A DNA stretch of 64,000 nt. Origin: Pseudopedobacter sp039918235 (GTDB lineage: Bacteria > Bacteroidota > Bacteroidia > Sphingobacteriales > Sphingobacteriaceae). The translations under genes and the position numbers were made by a program. The notes under the pieces were generated by a model that saw only the letters and a list, made by a program, of their open reading frames with translations, was not told the DNA's origin and did no database searches. Positions 43,357 through 51,632 of this stretch are shown here, piece after piece. The DNA is taken from NCBI GenBank assembly GCA_039918235.1, contig JBDSHZ010000062.1, forward strand, positions 14,047 through 78,046, read 5' to 3'. Positions within the stretch are counted from its first letter, which is position 1. Each line of letters begins with the position of its first letter.

Positions 43357-44592
43357 ATGGATTTACAAGATATAAAACAGCGTTTTGGAATTATAGGCAG
43401 TTCACCATTGCTGAACAGGGCTATTGATATTGCCAGACAAGTTGCACCAACTGATATTACGGTGATGATTACCGGAGAGAGTGGCTCTGGTAAAGAGGTG
43501 TTTTCTCATATTATTCACCAACTAAGTGCCCGCAAACATGGTCCTTTCATTGCAGTTAACTGCGGTGCAATCCCTGAGGGAACCATAGATTCTGAATTAT
43601 TTGGCCATGAAAAAGGATCTTTTACCGGTGCACATGAAGCTAGAAAAGGATACTTTGAGGTGGTAAATGGCGGAACCATATTTTTGGATGAAGTAGGGGA
43701 GTTGCCTTTAGGTACTCAAGCCAGATTATTAAGGGTTTTAGAAACTGGAGAATACATTAGGGTTGGATCATCTAAAGTGCAGAAAACCGATGCCCGTGTA
43801 GTTGCTGCCACCAATGTTGAAATGTTTGAAGCAGTGAAAGCTGGGAAATTTAGGGAAGATTTATACTATCGTTTAAATACTGTTCCTCTTAAAATACCCC
43901 CTTTAAGAGATAGAAAAGAAGATATCCATTTAATTTTTAGGAAATTTGTAGCCGATTTCTCAGATAAATATCGTTCTCCGAACATCACGTTAGATGATAC
44001 TGCCATTCAGGTTTTGGTAAATTATAGCTGGCCAGGTAATGTTCGCCAGTTAAAAAATATTGCAGAGCAAATTGCTGTTTTAGAGCGTGACCGACATATT
44101 ACTGGTCAAACATTGCTGTCCTATATTCCGAATGACCAATCCAGCACTTTACCTATGCGGTTAAACCAATCCGGACAAAAAGAAGATTTTTCTGAAAGAG
44201 ATATCCTTTACAAGGTATTGTTTGATATGAAAAAGGATATGGTGGAATTAAAAAAACTGGTGGTTGATATCATTCAGAACGGTGATAACGTTTCTAACTA
44301 TGCAGCGGATAATCCACAGGTGATCAATTCGTTATATAAAGACATTGAAATGCCTAATCACGAATCTACTTTAACCATTCAGCAACCAACCAATAATAGT
44401 AGACAAGATGATTACCACATTACCCATGATGCAGAAGAAGTGGAGGAATCCCTTTCTTTAATCGATAAGGAAGCTGATATGATTAAAAAAGCATTAAAAA
44501 AGCATAAAGGAAAAAGAAAGGCAGCTTCTGAAGAGTTGGGCATATCAGAACGTACGCTTTACAGAAAAATAAAAGAATTAAACTTGAATTAG
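43357..44592 (+). CDS. Sigma-54-interacting transcriptional activator
   Basis: The 411-residue protein is an AAA+ enhancer-binding protein without a receiver or sensor domain: the AAA+ module starts at about residue 10. Visible are GESGSGKE (Walker A), GSFTGA (the sigma-54-contact loop, usually GAFTGA), GGTIFLDEVGELP (Walker B), the second region VRQLKNIAEQ, an acidic linker, and a C-terminal Fis-type HTH (RKAASEELGISERTLYRKI). Lack of a sensor implies control by expression or a partner. It leads the lptE-secG gene group. Confidence 0.94.
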   Translation: MDLQDIKQRFGIIGSSPLLNRAIDIARQVAPTDITVMITGESGSGKEVFSHIIHQLSARKHGPFIAVNCGAIPEGTIDSELFGHEKGSFTGAHEARKGYFEVVNGGTIFLDEVGELPLGTQARLLRVLETGEYIRVGSSKVQKTDARVVAATNVEMFEAVKAGKFREDLYYRLNTVPLKIPPLRDRKEDIHLIFRKFVADFSDKYRSPNITLDDTAIQVLVNYSWPGNVRQLKNIAEQIAVLERDRHITGQTLLSYIPNDQSSTLPMRLNQSGQKEDFSERDILYKVLFDMKKDMVELKKLVVDIIQNGDNVSNYAADNPQVINSLYKDIEMPNHESTLTIQQPTNNSRQDDYHITHDAEEVEESLSLIDKEADMIKKALKKHKGKRKAASEELGISERTLYRKIKELNLN

Positions 44593-44596
44593 AAAA

Positions 44597-45115
44597 ATGA
44601 AGAGCAGAATTTTATTCATGTTGACCGTACCGTTTCTCTTTTTCATGAGCGGTTGTGGCGTATATTCTTTTACAGGAGGTTCTATTGGAGCTTTAAAAAC
44701 AGTATCTGTTGTGATTTTTGAAAACACTGCTCCTTTGGTAAATCCTAATTTAAGTCAGGCTTTCACAGAAGCTTTAAAAGACAGGATTAGGTCACAAACC
44801 GGATTGAGTTTTGTAAGAACCGACGGCGAAGCAAATTTTGATGGTAGAATTACGGATTATAATTTACAACCTGTAGCTATTCAGGGGAATCAGCAAGTTA
44901 CAGCGGGCTTAACCCGTTTAACCATTACCGTGAATGTGAAATATACCAACAGGTTAGAGGGAGAGCAAGATAAAAGCTTTGAACAGTCCTTTACAAGATT
45001 CAAGGATTTCAACCCAACCTCTGGACCATTTTCTAGTCAGGAGAATACTTTAGTTAAAGATATCAATCAGCAACTAACCGAGGATATTTACAATAGGGCT
45101 TTTGCCAATTGGTAG
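44597..45115 (+). CDS. lptE: LptE-like outer-membrane lipoprotein
   Basis: The 172-residue protein has a lipobox (FFMSGC, Cys at 20) followed by GVYSFTGGSIGALKTVSV, the Bacteroidota LptE pattern, then a two-layer sandwich domain. LptE forms the plug of the LptD lipopolysaccharide transport barrel. It starts four bases after the sigma-54 activator stop and is likely co-transcribed. Assignment relies on the start of the mature protein and on the conserved neighbourhood. Confidence 0.85.
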   Translation: MKSRILFMLTVPFLFFMSGCGVYSFTGGSIGALKTVSVVIFENTAPLVNPNLSQAFTEALKDRIRSQTGLSFVRTDGEANFDGRITDYNLQPVAIQGNQQVTAGLTRLTITVNVKYTNRLEGEQDKSFEQSFTRFKDFNPTSGPFSSQENTLVKDINQQLTEDIYNRAFANW

Positions 45116-45155
45116 GCTTTTAGTACCTTCACCAAGTAAAAAACAAAAAACAATA

Positions 45156-47267
45156 GTGTCAAATATCAATCAAGCAGAGACAGAAAAATTCTTGACCTAT
45201 CATTCCAATCCAAAAGCTTTAGTAGCTAAGGATTTGGAACAGCTCAAAGAATGGATGGGGAAATATCCCTACTGCCAAAGTTTGATATACCTGGCCACTC
45301 ATACTTCTCAAAACACTGCTGATTACCAAAATTATTTAGCAAAGGCGTCCACATTCAGCCCTGATCGTACCATTTTATTTGATTTTATTCATCAACCAGA
45401 GAATTTCGATAGCGAAATGGTGGCGCTTGATGCAATAAATCAAGAAATTGAAATAGAAGAATTAAAAAGTGATATTCCTTTCGGATTTGATCTAAACGAA
45501 ATATATGGCTCTGAACCAAAGGATGCTAAAGCTAAAGAGGAATTAAAAGAAGAACCTGCTAACGAAGAGATAGAAGCTACTGAAAATCTACAAACAGAAA
45601 ATATTGAAAATGAAACAGTTGAAGATCCTCATATCTTAAAAGGGGATAATGATATTTCTGAAGAGGTAAAAGAAAACGCCTCTGTAATTGAAGAAAATAT
45701 TGTAGAGGATAAATCTGATTTTGCCGGAGATGATCATGAAAATATTGAGGCTACAGAAAATCAGTTAGCTGAAAATGAAGAAATTCAGCAACATGAAATT
45801 TCTGAAAATGAGATTGTTGAAGAAAAATCCGAGCCTATTGAACAACAAAATTCTAATTTTTTCGGATTAGACTTAAATGAAATTATAGGTTTTGAAAATC
45901 GTACAGAAGACCCTAAAGTTGAAAACCTATATGATGAATCATCTAAAGTAAATAGTAAAGAAGAAGAAATAAAACATGTTCCTTTTAATACTGAAGAAAC
46001 TGATTCAATTAAAAATGAGAATATAGCAGAAGAATTTGATGATGCTGATGAAATTCAGGAATATGAAGCTCAAGAAATTGATGCTAAAGAAAAAAAGACC
46101 TTCAATGATGAGAATGAGGAATCTATAACTGAAAACATTGAAGTAGAAGAACATTCTGAAGAAATTGATGAGGAAAATAAATCATCAGCTGTAGCTAAAA
46201 CTGAAGAAATTAAGGAAATAGAAATTGATGAGGAAACAAAACAACCTGAAGAAGAACAAACCGAATCAACTGTAGAAGAAATTGAAGAGCAAGAAGTAGC
46301 TACCGAACAAGAAACAACTGTAGAAAACGAAGAATCTGAAATTTCCGAAGAGCCAATTGAAGTAGAGCAAGCACAAGAAAAAGAGTTAGAATTAACAGAT
46401 TTTGACGAGAAAAGTGAAGCAGAAATTCCAGCTGAGAAAATTACTAATGAAAATGACACGCCAGAAAAACAATTAGAAGAAGCGCAAGTAATTGAAAATA
46501 TAGAGGAGATTCCTGAAGACGTTACTACTGAAGAAACTTCAGAAGAAGAAGAAGAACCAATCGTAGCTAAAGAAACTCCATCTGATCCTATAGCAGAAGT
46601 TCCGGAGACAATAACCAATCCACAGGTTAAAGAAGGATTTGCATTTGAGACTCCGGTGCAACCCAATTTCTTTTCTTTCCAAAAAAGAGAAGATAAAGAT
46701 GCCATAGCTGAAGATGCGGTTGTCCAGAAAACAGATAGCGGTATTAGTCAATATAATGATGATTCTATGCCTTATACATTTCTTTGGTGGTTAAATAAAA
46801 CCAGAAAGGAACATGCATCAACCCATCAGCCCTACGCTTCAATTAAATTAGACCCTTCTAAAAAGACTGATCAGCCACAGCTGAAAAAGGATAATCTAGA
46901 TCAGCAGATTGCAGAAAATATCTTTCACCTTAGAGGAGTGGAAGGATTTTCAGGTTCATCAACACAGGGAAATCAGACGGTTCCTTTTGAGTTCTTAAAA
47001 AAAGAGCATCAGATTATTGAGAAGTTTATCACAGAGGAGCCACAGATTAGGCCACCGGCTCCTAATAAAATAGATACAGAAAACAAAGCAAAGAAAAGCT
47101 CTGAGGATAGCAATGAGGTGGTTTCTGAAACTTTAGCTAAAATTTATGTAGAACAGATGCTTTACCACAAAGCCTTAGATGTTTACAAAAAATTAAGTTT
47201 GAAATTTCCAGAAAAAAGCACTTACTTTGCCAGCCAAATAAAATATTTGGAATTAAAAGTTAATTAG
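45156..47267 (+). CDS. Long acidic protein of unknown function
   Basis: From GTG 45156 the protein is 703 residues; the frame opens at TTG 45102, inside lptE, but the GTG gives a cleaner start (SNINQAETEKFLTYHSNP). A short N-terminal domain with KYPYCQSLIYLATH is followed by a very long region (about residues 110-540) made mostly of E, D, K, I, S and T with irregular EE repeats and no hydrophobic core, so it is probably disordered. The C-terminus (about 620-703) is a helical TPR-like segment (AKIYVEQMLYHKALDVYKKL). No signal or membrane helix is seen. It sits between lptE and secG. Confidence 0.8.
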   Translation: MSNINQAETEKFLTYHSNPKALVAKDLEQLKEWMGKYPYCQSLIYLATHTSQNTADYQNYLAKASTFSPDRTILFDFIHQPENFDSEMVALDAINQEIEIEELKSDIPFGFDLNEIYGSEPKDAKAKEELKEEPANEEIEATENLQTENIENETVEDPHILKGDNDISEEVKENASVIEENIVEDKSDFAGDDHENIEATENQLAENEEIQQHEISENEIVEEKSEPIEQQNSNFFGLDLNEIIGFENRTEDPKVENLYDESSKVNSKEEEIKHVPFNTEETDSIKNENIAEEFDDADEIQEYEAQEIDAKEKKTFNDENEESITENIEVEEHSEEIDEENKSSAVAKTEEIKEIEIDEETKQPEEEQTESTVEEIEEQEVATEQETTVENEESEISEEPIEVEQAQEKELELTDFDEKSEAEIPAEKITNENDTPEKQLEEAQVIENIEEIPEDVTTEETSEEEEEPIVAKETPSDPIAEVPETITNPQVKEGFAFETPVQPNFFSFQKREDKDAIAEDAVVQKTDSGISQYNDDSMPYTFLWWLNKTRKEHASTHQPYASIKLDPSKKTDQPQLKKDNLDQQIAENIFHLRGVEGFSGSSTQGNQTVPFEFLKKEHQIIEKFITEEPQIRPPAPNKIDTENKAKKSSEDSNEVVSETLAKIYVEQMLYHKALDVYKKLSLKFPEKSTYFASQIKYLELKVN

Positions 47268-47275
47268 AAAATAAT

Positions 47276-47614
47276 ATGGTTACGTTTTTAGTGATTTTGG
47301 GAATATTGATAAGTGTGATTTTGGTATTGGTAATTTTAATTCAAAATCCAAAAGGTGGAGGTTTATCTTCCGGTTTCTCTTCATCAAATAATATTATGGG
47401 CGTACAGCGTACCGGTGATATCCTTGAAAAAGGAACATGGGGATTAGCCATCGCAATTATGGTGATTGCCATTTTGGTAAACATATCAGGTGTAAAAACT
47501 GGTGGAGCTATAAAAACCGATTCTAAAATCCAGGAACAAATTGATAAAACTGCTGCTCCTTCTTCTATCCCAATGATGCCACAACCGGCAGCTGGAGATA
47601 GCACTCAGAAATAA
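47276..47614 (+). CDS. secG: SecG subunit of the Sec translocase
   Basis: The 112-residue protein has two membrane helices joined by a loop with QNPKGGGLSSGFSSSNNIMGVQRTGD, the SecG signature, and a Pro- and Ala-rich tail. SecG assists protein export through SecYE. It starts nine bases after the acidic protein stop and ends at a terminator. Confidence 0.93.
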   Translation: MVTFLVILGILISVILVLVILIQNPKGGGLSSGFSSSNNIMGVQRTGDILEKGTWGLAIAIMVIAILVNISGVKTGGAIKTDSKIQEQIDKTAAPSSIPMMPQPAAGDSTQK

Positions 47615-47637
47615 ATAATCAAAAAATATATTTAAGA

Positions 47638-47665
47638 AACCCGTAAGAAATTGCGGGTTTTTTTT
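47638..47665 (+). terminator. Terminator after secG
   Basis: AACCCG pairs with CGGGTT and is followed by eight T. It isolates groES from the secG transcript. The rest of the gap to groES (47666-47936) holds no recognised feature except the palindrome at 47888. Confidence 0.8.
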
Positions 47666-47887
47666 GTGATTTTATATTTAAAAAAATGGAATTCCTAATA
47701 TTTAGAGCTTGTAAATTAATTTCATTTTTTTAATTTAAAATCCACAGATAAAGGCTTTAAGCTTTCAGCATTTAGCTTTTAACATTTACACACCATACTG
47801 ACAAGCTGACACCAAGACTTCTTATTGATTTAACATTACTGACTATCACGGTGAAAATTTGGCAATTTTTTCCTTTGGCATATTCTA

Positions 47888-47900
47888 TGTGTGTTACACA
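47888..47900. promoter_or_regulatory. 13-bp palindrome upstream of groES
   Basis: TGTGTGTTACACA is a perfect inverted repeat (TGTGT/ACACA around GTT), 37 bases before the groES ATG. It lies where an operator of a heat-shock repressor could be. It is not the CIRCE element, which is longer. Confidence 0.35.
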
Positions 47901-47936
47901 GCAGAAAATAAACTCATAAAAATTAAAATAGAATTT

Positions 47937-48212
47937 ATGGCATTGAACATTAAACCTATCGCTGATAGAGTAGTGGTAGAAGCTGCTCCAGCTGAAGAAA
48001 AAACTGCATCAGGTATCTATATTCCTGATACTGCAAAAGAAAAACCTCAGAATGGCACTGTTGTAGCTGTTGGAAACGGTAAAGTAGACGAGCCAATGAC
48101 TGTGAAAGTTGGTGACCAAGTGATTTACGGTAAATATTCAGGAACAGAGATTACCTACGAAGGTAAAGAGTACTTGATTATGAAAGAAAGCGACATTTAC
48201 GCCGTTCTTTAA
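47937..48212 (+). CDS. groES: Co-chaperonin GroES
   Basis: The 91-residue protein from ATG 47937 is a standard GroES: NIKPIADRVVVEAAPAEEKTASGIYIPDTAKEKPQNGTVVAVG, the mobile-loop region and GKYSGTEITYEGKEYLIMKESDIYAVL. The frame opens upstream to 47859 but those residues are not part of GroES. GroES caps GroEL during folding. The 124-base gap to groEL is unusually long and contains pairing sequences. Confidence 0.96.
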   Translation: MALNIKPIADRVVVEAAPAEEKTASGIYIPDTAKEKPQNGTVVAVGNGKVDEPMTVKVGDQVIYGKYSGTEITYEGKEYLIMKESDIYAVL

Positions 48213-48336
48213 TAGAATCAAGATTTTAGTAGCAAGTATCATGACTTGCGAAATCAACAAGTTAATTTTTTTATGAGTTAAGAGTTTGCAATTCAATCTT
48301 GCTACTTGATACTCAAATCTCAATACTAAAACAAAA

Positions 48337-49980
48337 ATGGCAAAACAAGTTAAATACAATGTAGAAGCCCGCGACGCACTGAAACGCGGCGTGGATATTT
48401 TAGCTAACGCAGTTAAAGTAACCTTAGGTCCAAAAGGAAGAAACGTAATTATTGATAAAAAATTCGGATCACCAATCATCACTAAAGATGGGGTAACTGT
48501 TGCTAAAGAAATTGAATTATCAGATTCTTTAGAAAACATGGGTGCACAAATGGTAAAAGAAGTGGCTTCAAAAACTGCTGATATTGCTGGTGACGGAACA
48601 ACTACCGCAACTGTTTTAGCTCAGGCTATTGTAACTGCTGGTATTAAAAACGTAGCATCTGGTGCTAACCCAATGGATTTGAAAAGAGGAATCGACAAAG
48701 CTGTTGCAGCTGTTGTGGCGAATCTGAAATCTCAGTCTAAAACAGTAGGTGATGACAACAACATGATCAAACAAGTGGCGTCTATCTCTGCTAACAATGA
48801 TGATGTAATTGGTTCTTTAATTGCTGAAGCAATGGCTAAAGTTGGTAAAGACGGTGTAATTACTGTTGAAGAAGCAAAAGGGACAGAAACTGAAGTAAAA
48901 ACTGTAGAAGGTATGCAGTTTGACAGAGGTTACCTTTCTCCATACTTTGTTACCAATGCTGATAAAATGGAGGTTGAATTAGAAAGTCCTTACATTTTAA
49001 TTTACGATAAGAAAATCAGCAACATGAAAGAATTGTTGCCAATTTTAGAAAAACAAGTTCAAACTGGGAAACCACTTTTAATCATTGCAGAAGATTTAGA
49101 CGGAGAAGCTTTAGCTACTTTGGTAGTAAACAAAATCCGTGGATCATTGAAAGTTGCAGCTGTTAAAGCTCCAGGTTTTGGCGACAGAAGAAAAGCAATG
49201 TTAGAAGACCTTGCTATCTTAACTGGCGGTACTGTAATTTCTGAAGAAAGAGGTTATAAATTAGAAAATGCTGATTTAACTTACCTTGGTCAGTGTGAGA
49301 AAATCACTATTGATAAAGATAATACCACTATCATTAACGGAATTGGTAAATCAGAAGATATCAAAGCTAGGGTTAATCAAATCAAAGCTCAAATAGATAC
49401 CACTACTTCAGATTACGATAAAGAAAAATTACAGGAACGTTTGGCCAAATTATCTGGTGGAGTTGCTGTTCTTTACGTAGGTGCGGCTACAGAAGTAGAG
49501 ATGAAAGAGAAGAAAGATAGAGTGGACGATGCTTTACACGCAACCAGAGCAGCGGTTGAAGAAGGTATTGTTGCTGGTGGTGGTGTTGCTTTCATCAGAG
49601 CGGTAGAATCTTTAAAAGACCTAAAAGGTGCTAATGAAGATGAAAACACAGGTATCAAAATCATCACAAGAGCTATTGAAGAGCCATTACGTCAAATCTG
49701 TGCTAACGCCGGAATTGAAGGTTCTATTGTAGTGCATAACGTAAAACAAGGTAAAGCAGATTACGGATACAATGCCCGTACAGATGTTTACGAGAACTTA
49801 ATTGGAGCAGGAGTAATTGACCCAACTAAAGTATCACGTGTAGCCTTAGAAAACGCGGCTTCAATTGCAGCCATGTTGTTAACCACAGAATGTGTGTTGG
49901 CAGATGAGCCTGAAGAAGCTGGTGCTGCAGGACATGGAATGCCACCAATGGGCGGTGGCGGCATGGGTGGCATGATGTAA
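48337..49980 (+). CDS. groEL: Chaperonin GroEL
   Basis: The 547-residue Hsp60 forms the double-ring folding chamber. VTLGPKGRNVIIDKKFGSP, GDGTTTATVLAQAIV, the EGMQFDRGYLSPYFVTN segment, AAVEEGIVAGGGVAFIRA and a C-terminal glycine-methionine tail (GGGMGGMM) identify it. Its terminator is at 50013-50049. Confidence 0.97.
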   Translation: MAKQVKYNVEARDALKRGVDILANAVKVTLGPKGRNVIIDKKFGSPIITKDGVTVAKEIELSDSLENMGAQMVKEVASKTADIAGDGTTTATVLAQAIVTAGIKNVASGANPMDLKRGIDKAVAAVVANLKSQSKTVGDDNNMIKQVASISANNDDVIGSLIAEAMAKVGKDGVITVEEAKGTETEVKTVEGMQFDRGYLSPYFVTNADKMEVELESPYILIYDKKISNMKELLPILEKQVQTGKPLLIIAEDLDGEALATLVVNKIRGSLKVAAVKAPGFGDRRKAMLEDLAILTGGTVISEERGYKLENADLTYLGQCEKITIDKDNTTIINGIGKSEDIKARVNQIKAQIDTTTSDYDKEKLQERLAKLSGGVAVLYVGAATEVEMKEKKDRVDDALHATRAAVEEGIVAGGGVAFIRAVESLKDLKGANEDENTGIKIITRAIEEPLRQICANAGIEGSIVVHNVKQGKADYGYNARTDVYENLIGAGVIDPTKVSRVALENAASIAAMLLTTECVLADEPEEAGAAGHGMPPMGGGGMGGMM

Positions 49981-50012
49981 TTCTCGCCAAGCATAAAGCC
50001 GAAAGCTTACAT

Positions 50013-50049
50013 AAAAAATCCCTGTTCATTAATTTGAGCAGGGATTTTT
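50013..50049 (+). terminator. Terminator after groEL
   Basis: AAAAATCCCTG pairs with CAGGGATTTTT around an AT-rich loop, about 30 bases after the groEL stop. Confidence 0.88.
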
Positions 50050-50088
50050 ATTTGAAAAGCAATTTCATCATGCTTCGGTTCCGATAGC

Positions 50089-50149
50089 CGGGCTTTGCGC
50101 TTATACTTCACGAGGCATTAAGCTCAGGGCCGGTATTCAATTCAATCCC
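50089..50149 (-). repeat. 61-base dispersed intergenic element, copy 2
   Basis: This is the reverse-oriented partner of 3121-3181, of exactly the same length and alignable without gaps at 43 of 61 positions. GGGATT (at the 50149 end), ATACCGGC and AAAGCCCG (at the 50089 end) are conserved. It lies after the groEL terminator in a 370-base gap without a gene, where it is the main recognisable feature apart from the promoter region at 50279-50312. Confidence 0.6.
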
Positions 50150-50278
50150 GTTTAATAAATTTTGTCATTGCTTTTATTTGAGTGAGAATTAATCTTAGAA
50201 ATACATTCAACTTTTAAGATACTTAGTTATTTTAATTAAACCTTATATTATAAGAATTTAAGAAGAAAGTGTTTTAAT

Positions 50279-50312
50279 AATGTTCTCAAATTAGAAAACA
50301 TTTGTATATTTG
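50279..50312 (+). promoter_or_regulatory. Promoter with operator-like inverted repeat before the HTH-like gene
   Basis: AATGTTCTC and GAAAACATT (50279-50302) form an inverted repeat with one mismatch and a 6-base spacer. It is followed by TATATTTG at 50305-50312, a perfect TAnnTTTG. The repeat covers the -33 region, so a protein bound there would block transcription. The gene downstream encodes an HTH-like protein, which makes autoregulation plausible. Confidence 0.6.
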
Positions 50313-50349
50313 TGGAACTTAATAATTAGTTTTTATTAAAAAATATCTT

Positions 50350-50766
50350 ATGCAAATTGTAGGAACGCGTGAAGCATTTATTACACTAATCAATACTAGA
50401 GGTATTTATAAAATTTTAGGGGTTGAAAGATCTACTGTTGCTGGATGGAAGAATAGAACAGGAAATGGCGAAGGAATAACGTTGGACAAAATGAAAGAAA
50501 TATTGTCTAGAGCTGGAATTACTTACCAAAATGAATTAGTTTGGCACTTCACATCAGGACTGATCAACGTAAAAATTTCAATGTTTGATATTCATCAACA
50601 AATAGCAAAAGCTGAAATAGGAACAGAAATTACAATTGACTACTCAGAAGGCGCTTCAGAAATTTTGATAAATAATGCATTAAATAGAACAGCAATTAGA
50701 TTAGGATGTTTAGTTTACAGAGATGATGAAAAGCGACCTATAGTAAAATATGATTTTAGGGCTTAA
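50350..50766 (+). CDS. HTH-like protein of unknown function
   Basis: This 138-residue protein is not recognised as a named family. Residues 1-50 resemble a compact helix-turn-helix (IYKILGVERSTVAGWKNRTG, then GITLDKMKEILSRAG), with the Trp-Lys-Asn recognition-helix style of phage-type repressors. Residues about 60-138 form a separate mixed alpha/beta region with a possible strand pair (EITIDYSEGASEILINNAL). It has no signal or membrane segment. An inverted repeat overlapping its promoter suggests it regulates itself. The base composition is AT-rich like the adjoining toxin-antitoxin genes. Confidence 0.65.
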   Translation: MQIVGTREAFITLINTRGIYKILGVERSTVAGWKNRTGNGEGITLDKMKEILSRAGITYQNELVWHFTSGLINVKISMFDIHQQIAKAEIGTEITIDYSEGASEILINNALNRTAIRLGCLVYRDDEKRPIVKYDFRA

Positions 50767-50907
50767 TCTGTTTTACATATAAAATTTTATTAACAAGATA
50801 GAATAACTTTACAGAAAATTTATAGCCTAAAATAAAGATTAGCCAGTAAAAAAGAGCATCAAAATTGGATTAAATTATTTTGCCTATATTTAATAAAGCT
50901 TAAACAT

Positions 50908-51072
50908 ATGACCACTATAATTAAATCAGGCACAAAACAAACTGAATTAGAGAAAATCTTAAAAAAAACGGATTCATTGAAAAAGTTTGATGCAAAAAAG
51001 TTTTCTGGAATCATTAATATAGCGGAGAAACCTCTTGATATTCAAACAAAACTAAGAAATGAATGGGAGTAA
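50908..51072 (+). CDS. Antitoxin of a PIN-domain toxin-antitoxin pair
   Basis: The 54-residue protein starts at ATG 50908 and has a basic helical N-terminus (TTIIKSGTKQTELEKILKK), then KKFDAKKFSGIINIAEKPLDIQTKLRNEWE. The pattern K-F-x-G-x-I...PLDIQ.KLRNEWE recurs in small genes before PIN toxins in Bacteroidota. It overlaps the toxin start by 14 bases, typical translational coupling. No HTH or AbrB domain is obvious, so it may neutralise the toxin through its C-terminal helix. Confidence 0.78.
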   Translation: MTTIIKSGTKQTELEKILKKTDSLKKFDAKKFSGIINIAEKPLDIQTKLRNEWE

Positions 51073-51430
51073 TATTTTTGTAGATACAAATATCCTCCTC
51101 TACCTAATTTCAGGCGATGAAACTATTACAAATCTTTTAGATGGCAAATCAATATTCATCTCCTTTATTACCGAGTTAGAACTATTAAGTTTTAAAGAAT
51201 TAAGCGAGGAGGAAGAAAATAAGATCATTGATTTATTATCCAATATCAGCATTATAGATATTAATCCGGAAATTAAAAGGATAGTCATAAAGCTTAAGAA
51301 AAATTACAAAATCAAACTTCCTGATCTGATCATTGCATCAACAGCTTATTTTTTGAATCAACCTTTTATTACCGCTGACAAACAATTAAACCAAATCTCT
51401 GAATTGAATATTTTAAATTATCAGAAATAG
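51059..51430 (+). CDS. PIN-domain toxin (VapC-like ribonuclease)
   Basis: The 123-residue single PIN domain carries the conserved acidic quartet: the Asp of IFVDTNILLYL, the Glu of FITELELL, the Asp of LPDLIIASTAYF and the Asp of FITADKQL. VapC toxins cleave tRNA or rRNA in a Mg2+-dependent way. It overlaps its antitoxin by 14 bases. The target RNA cannot be inferred. Confidence 0.92.
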   Translation: MNGSNIFVDTNILLYLISGDETITNLLDGKSIFISFITELELLSFKELSEEEENKIIDLLSNISIIDINPEIKRIVIKLKKNYKIKLPDLIIASTAYFLNQPFITADKQLNQISELNILNYQK

Positions 51431-51632
51431 CCCTTAAATCCCAATTGATTTATATATTCTAATTGTGAATCAATTAAACTCCAAAGACTCTGTTCAGTTT
51501 AATTACTATCTAGCTAATGTATTTTTACATCTGCTTTTGCAAAATTTTCAAACAAACTCCCTTTTAAATTGTCAAATAATAGGTTTAGCTTAATCAAAGC
51601 ATAAATCTCATTTAACATAAAAATAATCAATC

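Noticed and set aside
46070..46705. Serine-rich 211-residue frame on the minus strand opposite the acidic gene
   Set aside because: It is the antisense shadow of GAA/GAG-rich codons; it has no recognisable domain and no independent start signals.
47670..47936. CIRCE heat-shock operator before groES
   Set aside because: Only a 13-bp palindrome is present; the 9-bp arms with 9-base spacer of CIRCE are not found.
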